DNA from: Durusdinium trenchii
Lineage: Eukaryota; Sar; Dinophyceae; Suessiales; Symbiodiniaceae
Assembly (NCBI GenBank): GCA_963970005.1
Contig: CAXAMN010023662.1
Coordinates: 292,122-356,121, forward strand
Direction of reading: 5' to 3'
Length of the DNA: 64,000 bases
Position numbers and translations under genes: made by a program
Part shown: piece by piece, positions 54,691-64,000 of the stretch
Numbering within the stretch: position 1 is the first letter of the stretch
Layout: each line of letters opens with the position of its first letter
Notes under the pieces: model-generated
The model's input: the letters and a program-made list of their open reading frames with translations, nothing else
Database searches by the model: none
What the model was told of the DNA's origin: nothing

Positions 54691-55540
54691 TCACAAAGGG
54701 GTGGTTGGTTGTCAATGGTGTTGTCATGTGGTGAGTGGACCATGGGCACCCTATGGCACCCCTAAGCTCCATGGATAGCACCCCGACATGGAACTCCTGG
54801 TTGTTGTTGGGTTCTTCTTGGGTGAACAAAAATGACTGGACTTGTCACTGTCACGTCAACACACAGACACAGAAGAAACCTACAGGTGGGGTGTCTACCC
54901 AAGAGCAAACAACGATTAGCCACGGTATTCTGAAATTCTGCATACTCAAGAATCTGGTAAGGTAAGACGCGTGAAATGACCCCCAAATCTCAAATTTCAT
55001 CGTTGTAGGGGTGAACATCCAGCGCTGAACTCATCCCTGGTCAACCATGGGATAGTGCGGAATCGCTTCATGAGGCCATGAGGCCTTGGAGATAGGCCGG
55101 GAATGGCCCAGCATGACCCCCAACCTTGCTTCAGGAAAGCCTCGCACTGCATGAACAACATGAGGTGGGATAGAGGACGAAGGGGTGACAGAGAGGGGGG
55201 GAAGAGGACTATGAAGCTGATCTGATGACAGAGGTTCTGAGTGGGTTGGATTTCCAAGGTCCAGCTGGGCCAGTGCAGGGAGCCTTTTGGGTCATACACT
55301 CCAAATATCTCCATCTTGTGAGATCCTTCGGGATTCCCGCCTGCTAAGATGGCTGGCAGTTTGACTAACAAACATGGTCCAGCTCGCGCGTGGCCACGCA
55401 CAACGCTGGACATCCCAAGCTTTATAATATGAAGAATGGAATTCATATGGCAATGACCCAATTTGGTGAAAGACACATTGAGCAAGACCTCTTCATTGAG
55501 TAAGACATAGGGCGGGCCCAACTGTCCGAGGAGTTACTAG

Positions 55541-55716
55541 ACGCGACTCCAGGATCTGTCGACGTGTCGCCCGTTGGGCTCTTGAGACTGACGCTGAACG
55601 AGCAGACGACAGAACACAACTACCGTCCACAAGGACGACGTGTGAAAAGCCGTACTTCGCGGAGCGAGACTTCTGCTTTTGCGTGGAGCGAAGTGGGCGG
55701 GCAGCTGCATCAACAG
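55541..55716 (+). CDS. Candidate exon
   Basis: After gttactag the frame reads ATPGSVDVSPVGLLRLTLNE, QTTEHNYRPQGRRVKSRTSR and SETSAFAWSEVGGQLHQQ to donor gtagaa. Stop-free with protein-like composition; family unknown. Confidence 0.4.
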
Positions 55717-55981
55717 GTAGAAAAGGTTCACTCCTTCCAACCTTTTGGGACTTTCAATTACACCATATTTTTCATATGATACGGATACGTAATAATTGTA
55801 ATCAAGGGTGTCTCACACTGGTCGGCCAGTTCCCAGCGGCGTATGCTTAGATGCTCACCGTCACATGTAACGACCAGCACCACCAAAAACCTGGAAAGCG
55901 CCATTGTTTGGACTTGTTGTTGTTTGTTTTTGAATTTGGTTTCATCTCTCCCCGCGGTGCGGGCTCATTTTGTGGTCCAAG

Positions 55982-56080
55982 CACCAGGCAGAGCGCGCAG
56001 AGGAGGTCGAGATCTCAGCGTGTCAGTTTGCCGCAGCGCTTGGGACGCGACGAATCAGTTCGATAGGAAAGGAGTTCACC
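55982..56080 (+). CDS. Candidate coiled-coil exon
   Basis: After tggtccaag it reads HQAERAEEVEISACQFAAAL and GTRRISSIGKE. It may be the first of a coiled-coil series to 60.9 kb. Confidence 0.35.
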
Positions 56081-56205
56081 AACCAGCAGTTCCATGTCGT
56101 GGTATCGAATTTGGAGCACAGGGGGCCATGTAACATGTATTTTTTCACTGGATGGGACTGCAAACACCATTCCTTTGAACTGTTGGAAGGGGTCCAAGGC
56201 CACCC

Positions 56206-56263
56206 AAGAGGCAGAAGCCTCGGCGGCGGAGGCTGACAAGGCGACCCGCGGCACGCGCGCTTG
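56206..56263 (+). CDS. Candidate coiled-coil exon
   Basis: After cacccaagag it reads AEASAAEADKATRGTRACG, Ala/Glu-rich. Confidence 0.3.
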
Positions 56264-57333
56264 CGGAGGGAGAGGGCGGGGCAGCGGTTTTGGCCGTGAG
56301 GGGAAGCATGCGGGGCGTGGACGTTGGTTGGAAGACGGTTGTTTGGTTGAGCGTTTGGTAAGAGTTTGGAAAGATGTTTTTGCGGCAATTGACTGGTCTC
56401 AGTGGGTGAGAGATGATTCAATTGAGCTTGTAAGAGCAGAATGGAACGGTTGAATCGTGGATTGTTTCATGATGGTCTTTCCAGGTGGTGTAAGTACCCA
56501 GGTTTCTGGACACCTGTCACCAGGAAACACCGGAGGGTCCCAGTACTTGATGATCCTTCTTTCCCTAGCACCGAGGGGCAAGGTTGGCTGGCTGAACAGC
56601 GCTCTGGCGGTCATTTTTCAGGAAGAGGACGAAAGACGTCAGAAACCTTGACCTCCGGACGGACTTGTTTTTTGCCTGCTTGGCCATGTATTTACTTAAG
56701 ACCAGACCCGTGAATCTCATCCAAAACGGATTCGATGGTTTTAGTGGTTTGTAGACAACTGCAAGCCGCACCCATCCCAATTTGATCTTGATTTGATAGC
56801 TTCGAGTTCTAAAACACTCCTTGGAGGCGAGTTGGTGAAGATCACCGATAAATAGACTAGCTGGTATGTTCTTCCAGGATGAGTGGACAAGCGGCTCCAG
56901 ACTGTGGACCCCCCAAACATGTTGAGACATATTCATATTCCGGTATTCTACCCGTCCATGTGTCCAGTTGTTCACACAAGACACCATCCTTGGCCAATCG
57001 CTTCGGAAGATGACTGGGCAACGAAGCGAATGGCAAGGGACCTAAGAACAGCCAACTTGTGGCGCTTGGCGCGATGGGAATGGAAAATGACCCATGTGTC
57101 GTGGATGGACACAGCAGTTCGCTCAGGCTCACAACATGTACAACGCTGTTTGTTCCTGATTGCAATGTTGCCTCCCGGATCCTGCCGCCGAGTGGTCCAT
57201 TCGTTCCATGAAAATCTGAGAGAATGACAGTTCAAACGGACCTTTGGAGGCAAGTTTGTAAAATAGATTCTATACATGCCTTGGGGATCCCTTCCATGTT
57301 GGGTCTTCATTGAAACCGGCACTGCGTTGCCAG

Positions 57334-57384
57334 GAGAAGGAGTTGGCAGAGGCAGCCAAAGAAGCCGCTTTGGCCAAGGACATG
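57334..57384 (+). CDS. Coiled-coil exon
   Basis: After tgcgttgccag, 17 codons in phase 0: EKELAEAAKEAALAKDM. The intron seems to start GA (gaacca). It joins in phase with the exon at 58083. Confidence 0.5.
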
Positions 57385-58082
57385 GAACCACGGTGCAGTC
57401 CGTGGTTCGCTTTTTGGGGGGGCACCATGGTTTCGCCAGGAAAAAGAATGGTTCGCTGAGGACAACGACGTTTCTTTTTCACTCTCTTACGTTATAAGCT
57501 AACTTACTTACAGCAGAATAACCAAGCAATGATGTGCAGAAAAGATCCACCCGCGCAGACCTGAACAGATCCACTCGTACTCATCCTCGAGTAGAACCAA
57601 TAACTGAAGGATCTCAACATGGAGTTTTGCACCCTCAAAGTTGAGTTCATCGCATGTCATTTTTCGCAATGTATGTGAAGCATTGAGACTCTATATATAT
57701 ATATATGTATGACTATTATAATAATAGTCTCTGAACGTCTCGGCGTGCGGAATGCACTGGTCAACAACTGGGGAATGCAAAGATAAAACATGTTTGCACT
57801 TGTGTGGTGTCCAAGCAAAATGTTTGACATCTAAATCCAAAAGGCTCAAACTGAGTGGACTAAGGAAGACCTGGACCCATCCATAAGATTGTTGGCCCAT
57901 ACTACCAGAAAAGAGCATAAGTTCTTGGAATTGGAGAGTTCCAACTCTCCACGGTGGAGTAAATGCATGTAGATCCCAGATCATCCATGTATGGCATATA
58001 CAGCCTGCATTGACCCCTGAACCGGTCTGGGGATGCCATCGTAGCAGCAGCAGCGTGATGAAGCTTTGGAAACCATCGCCAG

Positions 58083-58163
58083 GAGAGGGAACTGGCCGAG
58101 GAGCTCGCAGCCATGAAGGTCCACTTTGGGATGGATTCGGAGACTCCGCAAGATCAAACCTTG
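58083..58163 (+). CDS. Coiled-coil exon
   Basis: After accatcgccag, 27 codons in phase 0: ERELAEELAAMKVHFGMDSE then TPQDQTL, with donor gtaaaa. The junction motif (Q)E(K/R)ELAE resembles that of the exon at 57334, suggesting exon duplication. Confidence 0.55.
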
Positions 58164-58988
58164 GTAAAAAAATAAACACCGAATGTCACCAGTGACCAGT
58201 GAACCAGTGACCATCCAGGTGTCTTTTGCAGGAAATTCGGATTTGGTCCTAGCAGTACCATCCAGGACCATCCAGGTGTGGGACATCAAGGGACTGCACT
58301 GCTTAGGGCCTAAAGGGATCTGCCTTTGGCGACGGTTCCATGTTAAGCTCGGGTGTGAGCTTGCTGGGCGAGGCGGGAGGGTAACAACGTCGGCGATACC
58401 ATGCCCTGTGGAATCCCTGATCAATCTCTTGGACATATTTGGACCTTGTAAAGTGCAGTGGATTTGTATAGAAGTTGACAATTTCTGAGAAGTTGGGACA
58501 ATAATATGTTCTCCGTGTGTCTTTAGCTTTTTTTGAGCAAATCTGGAAGATGGGGAACCCACCACCTCCCTGGTGAAAAGATCAAATGGTCAAAAAGATT
58601 AAACAGAGCTACGCAATCCGTGCGGCTCGGGCCCCAGTGAGAACAGCTATTCACCGGTATTCAGCGGGATCGAGCGGGCACAAAGATGGTTCGAAGGATC
58701 GTTTTGGCGGACTTGTGAGAGTAAGCATGATGTATTGCCCAAGAGGCTCTCAGAAACAGACCGATGTATATACACACAGTCTCATACTCGTCATCGCAAA
58801 AATGAGCAAAGCATAGACATCATCGCACCAATCACGGTGGTCATCACGGTGGGTCATCACATGTTATCATATCTCTTTGCTTGGCTACCGGCTACCATTA
58901 CTCCATTTGGCTACCATTACTCCATTTCCACACTTGCCATGTCGGACGTGCCCTCATCATGCTACAGCCTATTTACCTCTAGTCCGAG

Positions 58989-59072
58989 GTCGAAGGCCTC
59001 CATCTCCGAAGCCAGGAACGCATGGAACAAGAGATGAGAGCCCGAGAGGCCAAGATGCGCGAAGACTTCCAG
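58989..59072 (+). CDS. Coiled-coil exon
   Basis: After tagtccgag, 28 codons in phase 0: VEGLHLRSQERMEQEMRARE then AKMREDFQ. A GC donor (gcgcgc) fits. If the frame is followed further it gives ARRFPRSTGVAVRRAW. In another frame, 59100-59150 encodes CSTCLEEYELSESC, a RING-like start. Confidence 0.5.
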
Positions 59073-59689
59073 GCGCGCCGGTTCCCCCGCAGCACCGGGG
59101 TCGCTGTTCGACGTGCTTGGAGGAATATGAGCTGTCCGAGAGTTGCATGAGGTTTTTTTACGGAAGAAGGTTGTATATATGGACTTGAACGATCATGAAT
59201 TACACATGAATTAAACAAATTTATACCCTATACGTATTATAACAAATTATATCAAATTATCAAACTATTGATACTAGTGTTTATCTATATTCCAAAAAAA
59301 AACAGAACATTTGGGTTTCACTTCACTTCGAAGACTGTCGTGTGACATTGTTTGACATTGACAGCATGCACAGCGACGGCGACATCCAACAAATCATTAA
59401 GAGCTGAACTATATCCCATTTGAGTGAATTGGCTTCTGACCACATTAAATGTGTTCGGTCTCCGAAAACATGGTGTTAACTTTGATACATCACAGCTGTT
59501 TCAAGAAACACTACAAATGCCCTGAGCTGTTGTTGGTTCTTCTTCACACATCCCTTCGTCTCTCAGATCCATGACTTGAGGTCTTGAGTCCATCCCAACA
59601 TGAAGTGACCCACTGTTCATCTCTTTGTTCGTCGCCCGAACCCAGCGCAAAACGGTCCAACGCATGGCTTGTTCGGTGTTCCCCCTGGA

Positions 59690-59822
59690 CCGAAGGTGGA
59701 GGAAGGTGCCGATACTGCTGCCATTGCCTCCTTGGTGGCACATGCGAAAGAAGAGGACGGAACCCTCGCTGACCGCACGGCCGAAAGGCGGTTGGCGGTT
59801 GGGGCGGCTTCGGGGTTGAAGG
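59690..59822 (+). CDS. Candidate exon
   Basis: The frame GPKVEEGADTAAIASLVAHA continues KEEDGTLADRTAERRLAVGA. Helix-like and stop-free; two other frames are open. Confidence 0.3.
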
Positions 59823-60810
59823 TCATAGACAGCCTGAATCTATCTATTGGTTGGATTAATATATAGAAGGGATACCATCAAGTGTACAACCAATAGGGAC
59901 ATATAGTATATGGTAACATTGACCCCTCCACTCTTCCCATCATTAGACTCGGCCACGAGGTCCAAATCATTTCAAGTCACTCGAAGTCCGTATGTTGAAA
60001 AGGAACATGTCTACTAAAGTCCTGCTGTTCAGGACGGTCTTTTTCTGCATCATGTCATATAATTGTATAGTTCTTTTTGGCCACATTCATGTGTTGGCCT
60101 TTCTTTTGAGTGTCAACTCTAGAAGGCTCAGTGGGATTTTTCACCGCTTCCAAGGCCGGTTCATCACGAAATGGAGATCTTCGACCCCGCAAGACCAAGC
60201 GTGGAAAGTGAACATTCCCTCGGAAACAGACACCCACCATTGATTTGCATCATATGATTTAATCACGTTACATCGTGTTTATCACAAAACATGGCTTTAC
60301 AAAGGATTTTAGACTTTCCGCACCAGGTCACCCACAAATTATACTGTCAGTGGTCGAACGAACGAACGAACGGGCATTCAAACTGCGACCGGATCGACTG
60401 GGCAGAGGTACGACCCAACGGCTGGCCTTCACTCATCGCCGTCGCCAACGCTCGTCCCAAGCACCCAACGGTCGTCCTTCCCCAAGCGCGGCTGGGCTGC
60501 GAGGGCTTCGGCTCAGTGGCTGACTTGCGCCTAGGGAATGAGGGAATGACCCCTCACTACAGATTTCTTGGGGACCGGCCATTAAAGGAATGACCCTTCG
60601 TAGGGAATGATTTCTTGGGATCCGTTCCCTCATTCCCTATGAGTCGCACCAGCCAGTCAGGCCAGGCCTCAGAGCCTGCAGCAGGTCCACCGAGGTGGAC
60701 CTGTGGAGGGGTTCTTTCCAACGCGCTGGGCCGCGCTGGGCGGCCTTCCCAGGAACGCCATCGGCGTGCCCAGCGGTTTTTTGGGGGGGCCACGGGATGG
60801 TGCTTGCCAG

Positions 60811-60849
60811 GCACAGAGGGCTGCAGAGGAGAAAATCAAAGAGAAGGAG
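60811..60849 (+). CDS. Candidate coiled-coil exon
   Basis: After tgcttgccag, 13 codons in phase 0: AQRAAEEKIKEKE. It could extend the coiled-coil series. Confidence 0.35.
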
Positions 60850-61312
60850 GGGCCGCAAAAAAACAGATCGGCCTTCACGGGCCGATTTGATTTTGTCGCA
60901 TGGAACACATGGCATGACTGAGAAAGTTGCTTCACGTCCTGGCCAACTAAGCATTAAAAGAAGGGAAGTCTAGATGTTCCCGTCCGCTACTCCACGGCAC
61001 CGCTTCCTGGTGGGTCATTGGGGTCGGTGCCAACGGTCCAACGAAACCATGAGGATTTCAAGTGTAGAGTGTAGGAAGCCAGAAGTGTGAAGGCTCAGGA
61101 AACAAACATTACAAACAAAAACAACAACGCCAGTAATCATTGATCATCAGAATCATCATGAATGATTATTCTAATTATATAAATAAGTATAGTATGGATA
61201 ATACCAGATGTCTTATTTGGATTATCCTTTTGTTGTGGTGTTGGAAGCACTTGTGCCGCCCCCTGAGGTGTTTCTGTTTTTTTTGTTGTGTGTGTGTGTG
61301 TTCACAGCTGTG

Positions 61313-61719
61313 CCTAAGGTTTTGAGTCACAAAGGACACTACTAGGGGCCCCTGGTTTCGCTACTAAGGGCTCCTGGTATCGCTATTAGCGTGCAGTTTG
61401 TTCAAATCAAAAAACAGCGCGGAAAAAGAGGCAGGGGGTCGCTGGGGATTCGTGCAGTCAGCGACCAACGAAGACGCTGCACGTTTCCTGTGATATGAGT
61501 CGAGGACGCTCGACTCACGTACCTGCTTTTTTCCAAACTGTTCACAAGCTGTCCAATGCGTTGTTTCCTGCAATAAAACGGCTAATGCATTTCCAAACTT
61601 TGTTAAACATCTACAAGTCCATCGACTCAGCCACCTTTCGGTTCTCGTTCTTTCCGTTCAATCAAGTCAAGGGGGACTTCGTACTGATCCTAGCTCTTGC
61701 GAGCAACAATCTAAGTGTG
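61313..61719. repeat. Direct duplication, copy A
   Basis: 407 bp from cctaaggttttgagtcac to gcaacaatctaagtgtg; matches copy B at 62747-63130 with a few substitutions and one indel of about 23 bp. It includes TACTAG words (61337-61390). Open frames inside are not conserved between copies, so it is non-coding. Confidence 0.92.
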
Positions 61720-62440
61720 CTTTCGCCACAGGGTCCCACTGAGGGCTGTGATGTGATCCCCGTCAAGGGGCGCCGCATGTGCACAGACCCAGATCCTGGG
61801 GGACCCATTCTGAATGCTTCGGTTTGCAGTCCGGAACTTTTCTTGATTCCCCTTGATCCGCGGTAATGCACGATACCACTGATTTCATGCCGCAGGGCTT
61901 ACTGAGATCAACTCCAGTTTGGAATCTCACGCATGTCCATGTCATGCTGCTAAGTATTCACAGGCCGGAAGTGAGCGCGACATGAGAGTGGGTTTTCTTG
62001 GTCCGTTTGGGTTTTTCTTTCTTGCTGTTGCTTTTCGTTTTCTTGAGGCCTTTGTTTAGGTTTCAGGTGCTTTTCAGACAAGGGTTGCGCCGGCCCAAAT
62101 CGGCTTTACTTGAACGCCAATGATGGCAATGCCTTCGGGCCACCCTAACCCACCCTCCCCCCTACCTCCCTGCCCCTGGGCCTCCGTTACTATCCCACCC
62201 GCTATTTAGGGTAACAGAAGGAAATCGCACTCAACACTGAACACACTTGTGTGTTGGTGCCTTTCCTTCTGTTTCTCCTGTCCTACTTCTAGCTACCCGG
62301 GCGGTTTAAGACCAAAGTCCCGCTCGCTAACTACTTTCGTTTAACTAAGTGGGCCTCGTAACTACACCTATCTTTCTTTCTTGCCCTCTTAGTCTGCTTT
62401 TGTTTTGTTTGCTTTGTTTGTCTTTCTAAGGCTTTTTAGG
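61720..62440. other. Non-coding spacer between duplications
   Basis: Contains a hairpin at about 62214-62275 (aacagaagg and aacacac arms pairing with gtgtgtt and ccttctgtt), preceded by a C-rich tract. No gene seen. Confidence 0.5.
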
Positions 62441-62462
62441 TGGCTAGTAAAACTTTTTCCGC

Positions 62463-62480
62463 AGCGCCAATATTGGCGCT
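62463..62480. repeat. 18-bp perfect palindrome
   Basis: agcgccaatattggcgct, self-complementary over its full length. Confidence 0.9.
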
Positions 62481-62562
62481 AAGTGTACGAAGAGCGCACC
62501 TATTACGGCCTTGTTTTTGCGCATGTTTCCATACATGTGCCCAAGGCTTTGCGTCACAAACA

Positions 62563-62700
62563 ACGCTACTAGGGGCGTTTGGTCTCGCTACTAGAAGCCA
62601 GGACGGTACTACCAGGGGCCTCTGGCCGTTCTCTGGCCGTTCTACAGGGAGCAAGGACGCTACTAGGGGCCCCTGGCCTCGCTACTAGTTGCAAGCAAGG
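62563..62700. repeat. TACTAG-type dispersed repeat
   Basis: Words such as cgctactaggggcgtttgg, ctcgctactagaagcc and ggacgctactaggggccc, preceded by a partial third copy of the 61313 duplication start (cccaaggctttgcgtcacaaa). Confidence 0.85.
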
Positions 62701-62746
62701 GAGAGCGCGCCGAGTACGGCTTCGTGTGTGTGTGTCCACACCTGCG

Positions 62747-63130
62747 CCTAAGGTTTTGAGTCACAAAGGACGCTACTAGGGGCCCCTGGTTTCGCTACTA
62801 AGGGCTCCTGGTATCGCTATTAGCGTGCAGTTTGTTCAAATCAAAAAGCAGCGCGGAAAAAGAGGCAGGGGGTCGCTGGGGATTCGTGCAGTCAGCGACC
62901 AACGAAGACGCTGCACGTTTCCTGTGATATGAGTCGAGGACGCTCGACTCACGTACCTGCTTTTTCCAAACTGTTCACAAGCTGTCCAATGCGTTGTTTC
63001 CTGCAACAAAACGGCAAATCATCTACAAGTCCATCGACTCAGCCACCTTTCGGTTCTCGTTCTTCCATTCAATCAAGTCAAAGGGGACTTCGTACTGATC
63101 CTAGCTCTTGCGAGCAACAATCTAAGTGTG
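62747..63130. repeat. Direct duplication, copy B
   Basis: 384 bp matching copy A (61313-61719), offset about 1,434 bp. Differences include gacgctactagg for gacactactagg and loss of about 23 bp after caaaacgg. Confidence 0.92.
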
Positions 63131-63182
63131 TGTGGATGTATCTAAGTTGATTGACTGTCCTAATTCGTATTTGGTGCTGCAG

Positions 63183-63337
63183 TTTGCTTCAACAAACTGC
63201 ATGGGATTTTGGTCTTCGTCGAGAAAGCCTGCGGGCTGAAGATTGCTGAAAGGGTTGATCCAGATCAGGAGAAAGCTCTAAAGGCAGCCCAAGAAGCAGC
63301 TGAAAGCCAGGCACCGACGGCATTGGATCATTGGAAG
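63183..63337 (+). CDS. Exon of an unidentified gene
   Basis: After a pyrimidine-rich tract and ggtgctgcag it reads FNKLHGILVFVEKACGLKIA, ERVDPDQEKALKAAQEAAES and QAPTALDHWK to donor gtcaga. Phase 0 end. Family unknown; first of three linked terminal exons. Confidence 0.55.
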
Positions 63338-63465
63338 GTCAGACTGACCTGTTGTGTGTAATCAAGGTCTTTTTAGGATGGTGGAATCCCATTGACTCTC
63401 ATTGACTCGGGGTTTTATCGTTGATCAATGTTATATGGTTGGAAGTTGGGGGCACTGGGCACCAG

Positions 63466-63573
63466 AGTGGCGATAAAATGCAAGTACTGTTCTTGGATGA
63501 CAGTGATGCAAGGATGCGTTTTTGTATGGTCCAAAAAAATGCGCTGTCGGAAGCAAATCGATTGTTGACTCAG
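63466..63573 (+). CDS. Exon of an unidentified gene
   Basis: After gggcaccag, 36 codons in phase 0: SGDKMQVLFLDDSDARMRF then CMVQKNALSEANRLLTQ. The intron starts GC (gcatgt). Confidence 0.6.
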
Positions 63574-63732
63574 GCATGTTTGACAGAAAAACCTCACAGG
63601 AGTTTAGGTGAAAATCAATGAACATGACCAGTGACAATTGAGAGAGCAGTTGTTTCAAATTACAATTACAATGTTTAATGGTTTTCTCAAACATGACAAT
63701 TAACAGTAATAACTAGCAGGCATTTGCCAAAG

Positions 63733-63861
63733 AATGATCACGTGGTGGCAGTGGTGAACATGCAACGCGATAAGTTGTTGTCAGAAAAGATCCTCATGAC
63801 CTTCAGCCACACAGTGGCCGAGCTCTTGGCAACGGAGCATGATCAATCTCAACCCCCTTGA
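63733..63861 (+). CDS. Last exon of an unidentified gene
   Basis: After ttgccaaag, 42 codons in phase 0: NDHVVAVVNMQRDKLLSEK, then ILMTFSHTVAELLATEHDQ, ending at TGA 63859-63861. With the preceding exons it forms a helical C-terminus. The next gene begins about 75 bases later. Confidence 0.6.
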   Translation, partial: NDHVVAVVNMQRDKLLSEKILMTFSHTVAELLATEHDQSQPP

Positions 63862-63933
63862 TGCGTCGACCTGGAGAGGGCTGTGGATCAAAATCCGTAG
63901 CTCCAAGTCCTGGCTGTTCTCCCTATTGTGACC

Positions 63934-64000
63934 ATGGTTTCTGCAGGAGGACATCATTCAGTGCTTCTGCGAAGTGATGGGAGTGCTGTTGCTTGCGGAG
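63934..64000 (+). CDS. RCC1-repeat protein, second gene (5' end only)
   Basis: The frame from ATG 63934 reads MVSAGGHHSVLLRSDGSAV, nearly identical to the first repeat unit of the gene at 5158. Upstream residues (AVLPIVT) also match its GVLPFVT, and an in-frame stop lies at 63898-63900. It is cut by the window end. Confidence 0.85.
   Translation, partial: MVSAGGHHSVLLRSDGSAVACG

Noticed and set aside
54997-55521. 174-codon minus-strand frame
   Set aside because: No domain, no splice or expression context; could occur by chance in stop-poor DNA.
1-64000. tRNA, rRNA, snRNA or spliced-leader RNA genes
   Set aside because: No full cloverleaf, rRNA block or complete 22-nt leader with downstream Sm-like site was recognised by eye; a covariance-model scan would be needed to exclude small RNAs.

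Overview
This is nuclear DNA from a eukaryote, most likely a symbiodiniacean-type dinoflagellate. Evidence seen in the sequence: coding DNA occurs as short GC-rich, phase-compatible islands inside long TA/GT-rich introns; many inferred splice donors are GC or GA rather than GT, and junctions often fall in short direct repeats; supported exons all lie on the + strand; a retrotransposon carries the last eight bases of the dinoflagellate spliced leader at its 5' end; and there is an RCC1-repeat protein plus a single-domain EF-hand cation channel, both families that are expanded in these algae. No rRNA, tRNA, CRISPR or bacterial-type operon was recognised.

Layout. 0-5 kb: mostly non-coding, with two or three candidate exons. 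5.2-6.5 kb: an intronless RCC1-repeat gene (seven exact 123-bp repeats plus a probable ubiquitin-like tail) and a decayed repeat unit just downstream. 7-19.5 kb: scattered candidate exons (coiled-coil and basic stretches) whose gene assignment is unclear. 19.95-42.2 kb: one large gene for a six-transmembrane voltage-gated cation channel with two C-terminal EF-hands, recovered as about 19 short exons (S1, S2, S3, S4, part of S5, pore helix, S6, EF-hand 1, EF-hand 2, coiled coil). Part of S5 and the selectivity filter were not found.

Nested in one channel intron, antisense to it, is a 6.9-kb LINE (33609-40511) with a perfect 12-bp target-site duplication, a poly(A) tail and a spliced-leader relict. 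Its ORF1 has a Cys-rich motif and a coiled coil. Its ORF2 encodes a ubiquitin-specific-protease-like domain, an AP-type endonuclease, a reverse transcriptase, a zinc motif and a Cys-rich tail, in three segments separated by two frameshifts.

42.2-61 kb: minisatellites, small hairpin (MITE-like) elements, TACTAG-type dispersed repeats, and many candidate exons, including basic nuclear-type exons (47-52 kb) and a phase-consistent coiled-coil series (57.3-60.9 kb). 61.3-63.1 kb: a diverged direct duplication of about 400 bp. 63.2-63.9 kb: the last three exons of a + strand gene, followed within about 75 bases by the start of a second RCC1-repeat gene that runs off the window.

Because introns and splice sites were read by eye, exon boundaries are inferred from frame, phase and family resemblance; orphan exons are listed with low confidence.
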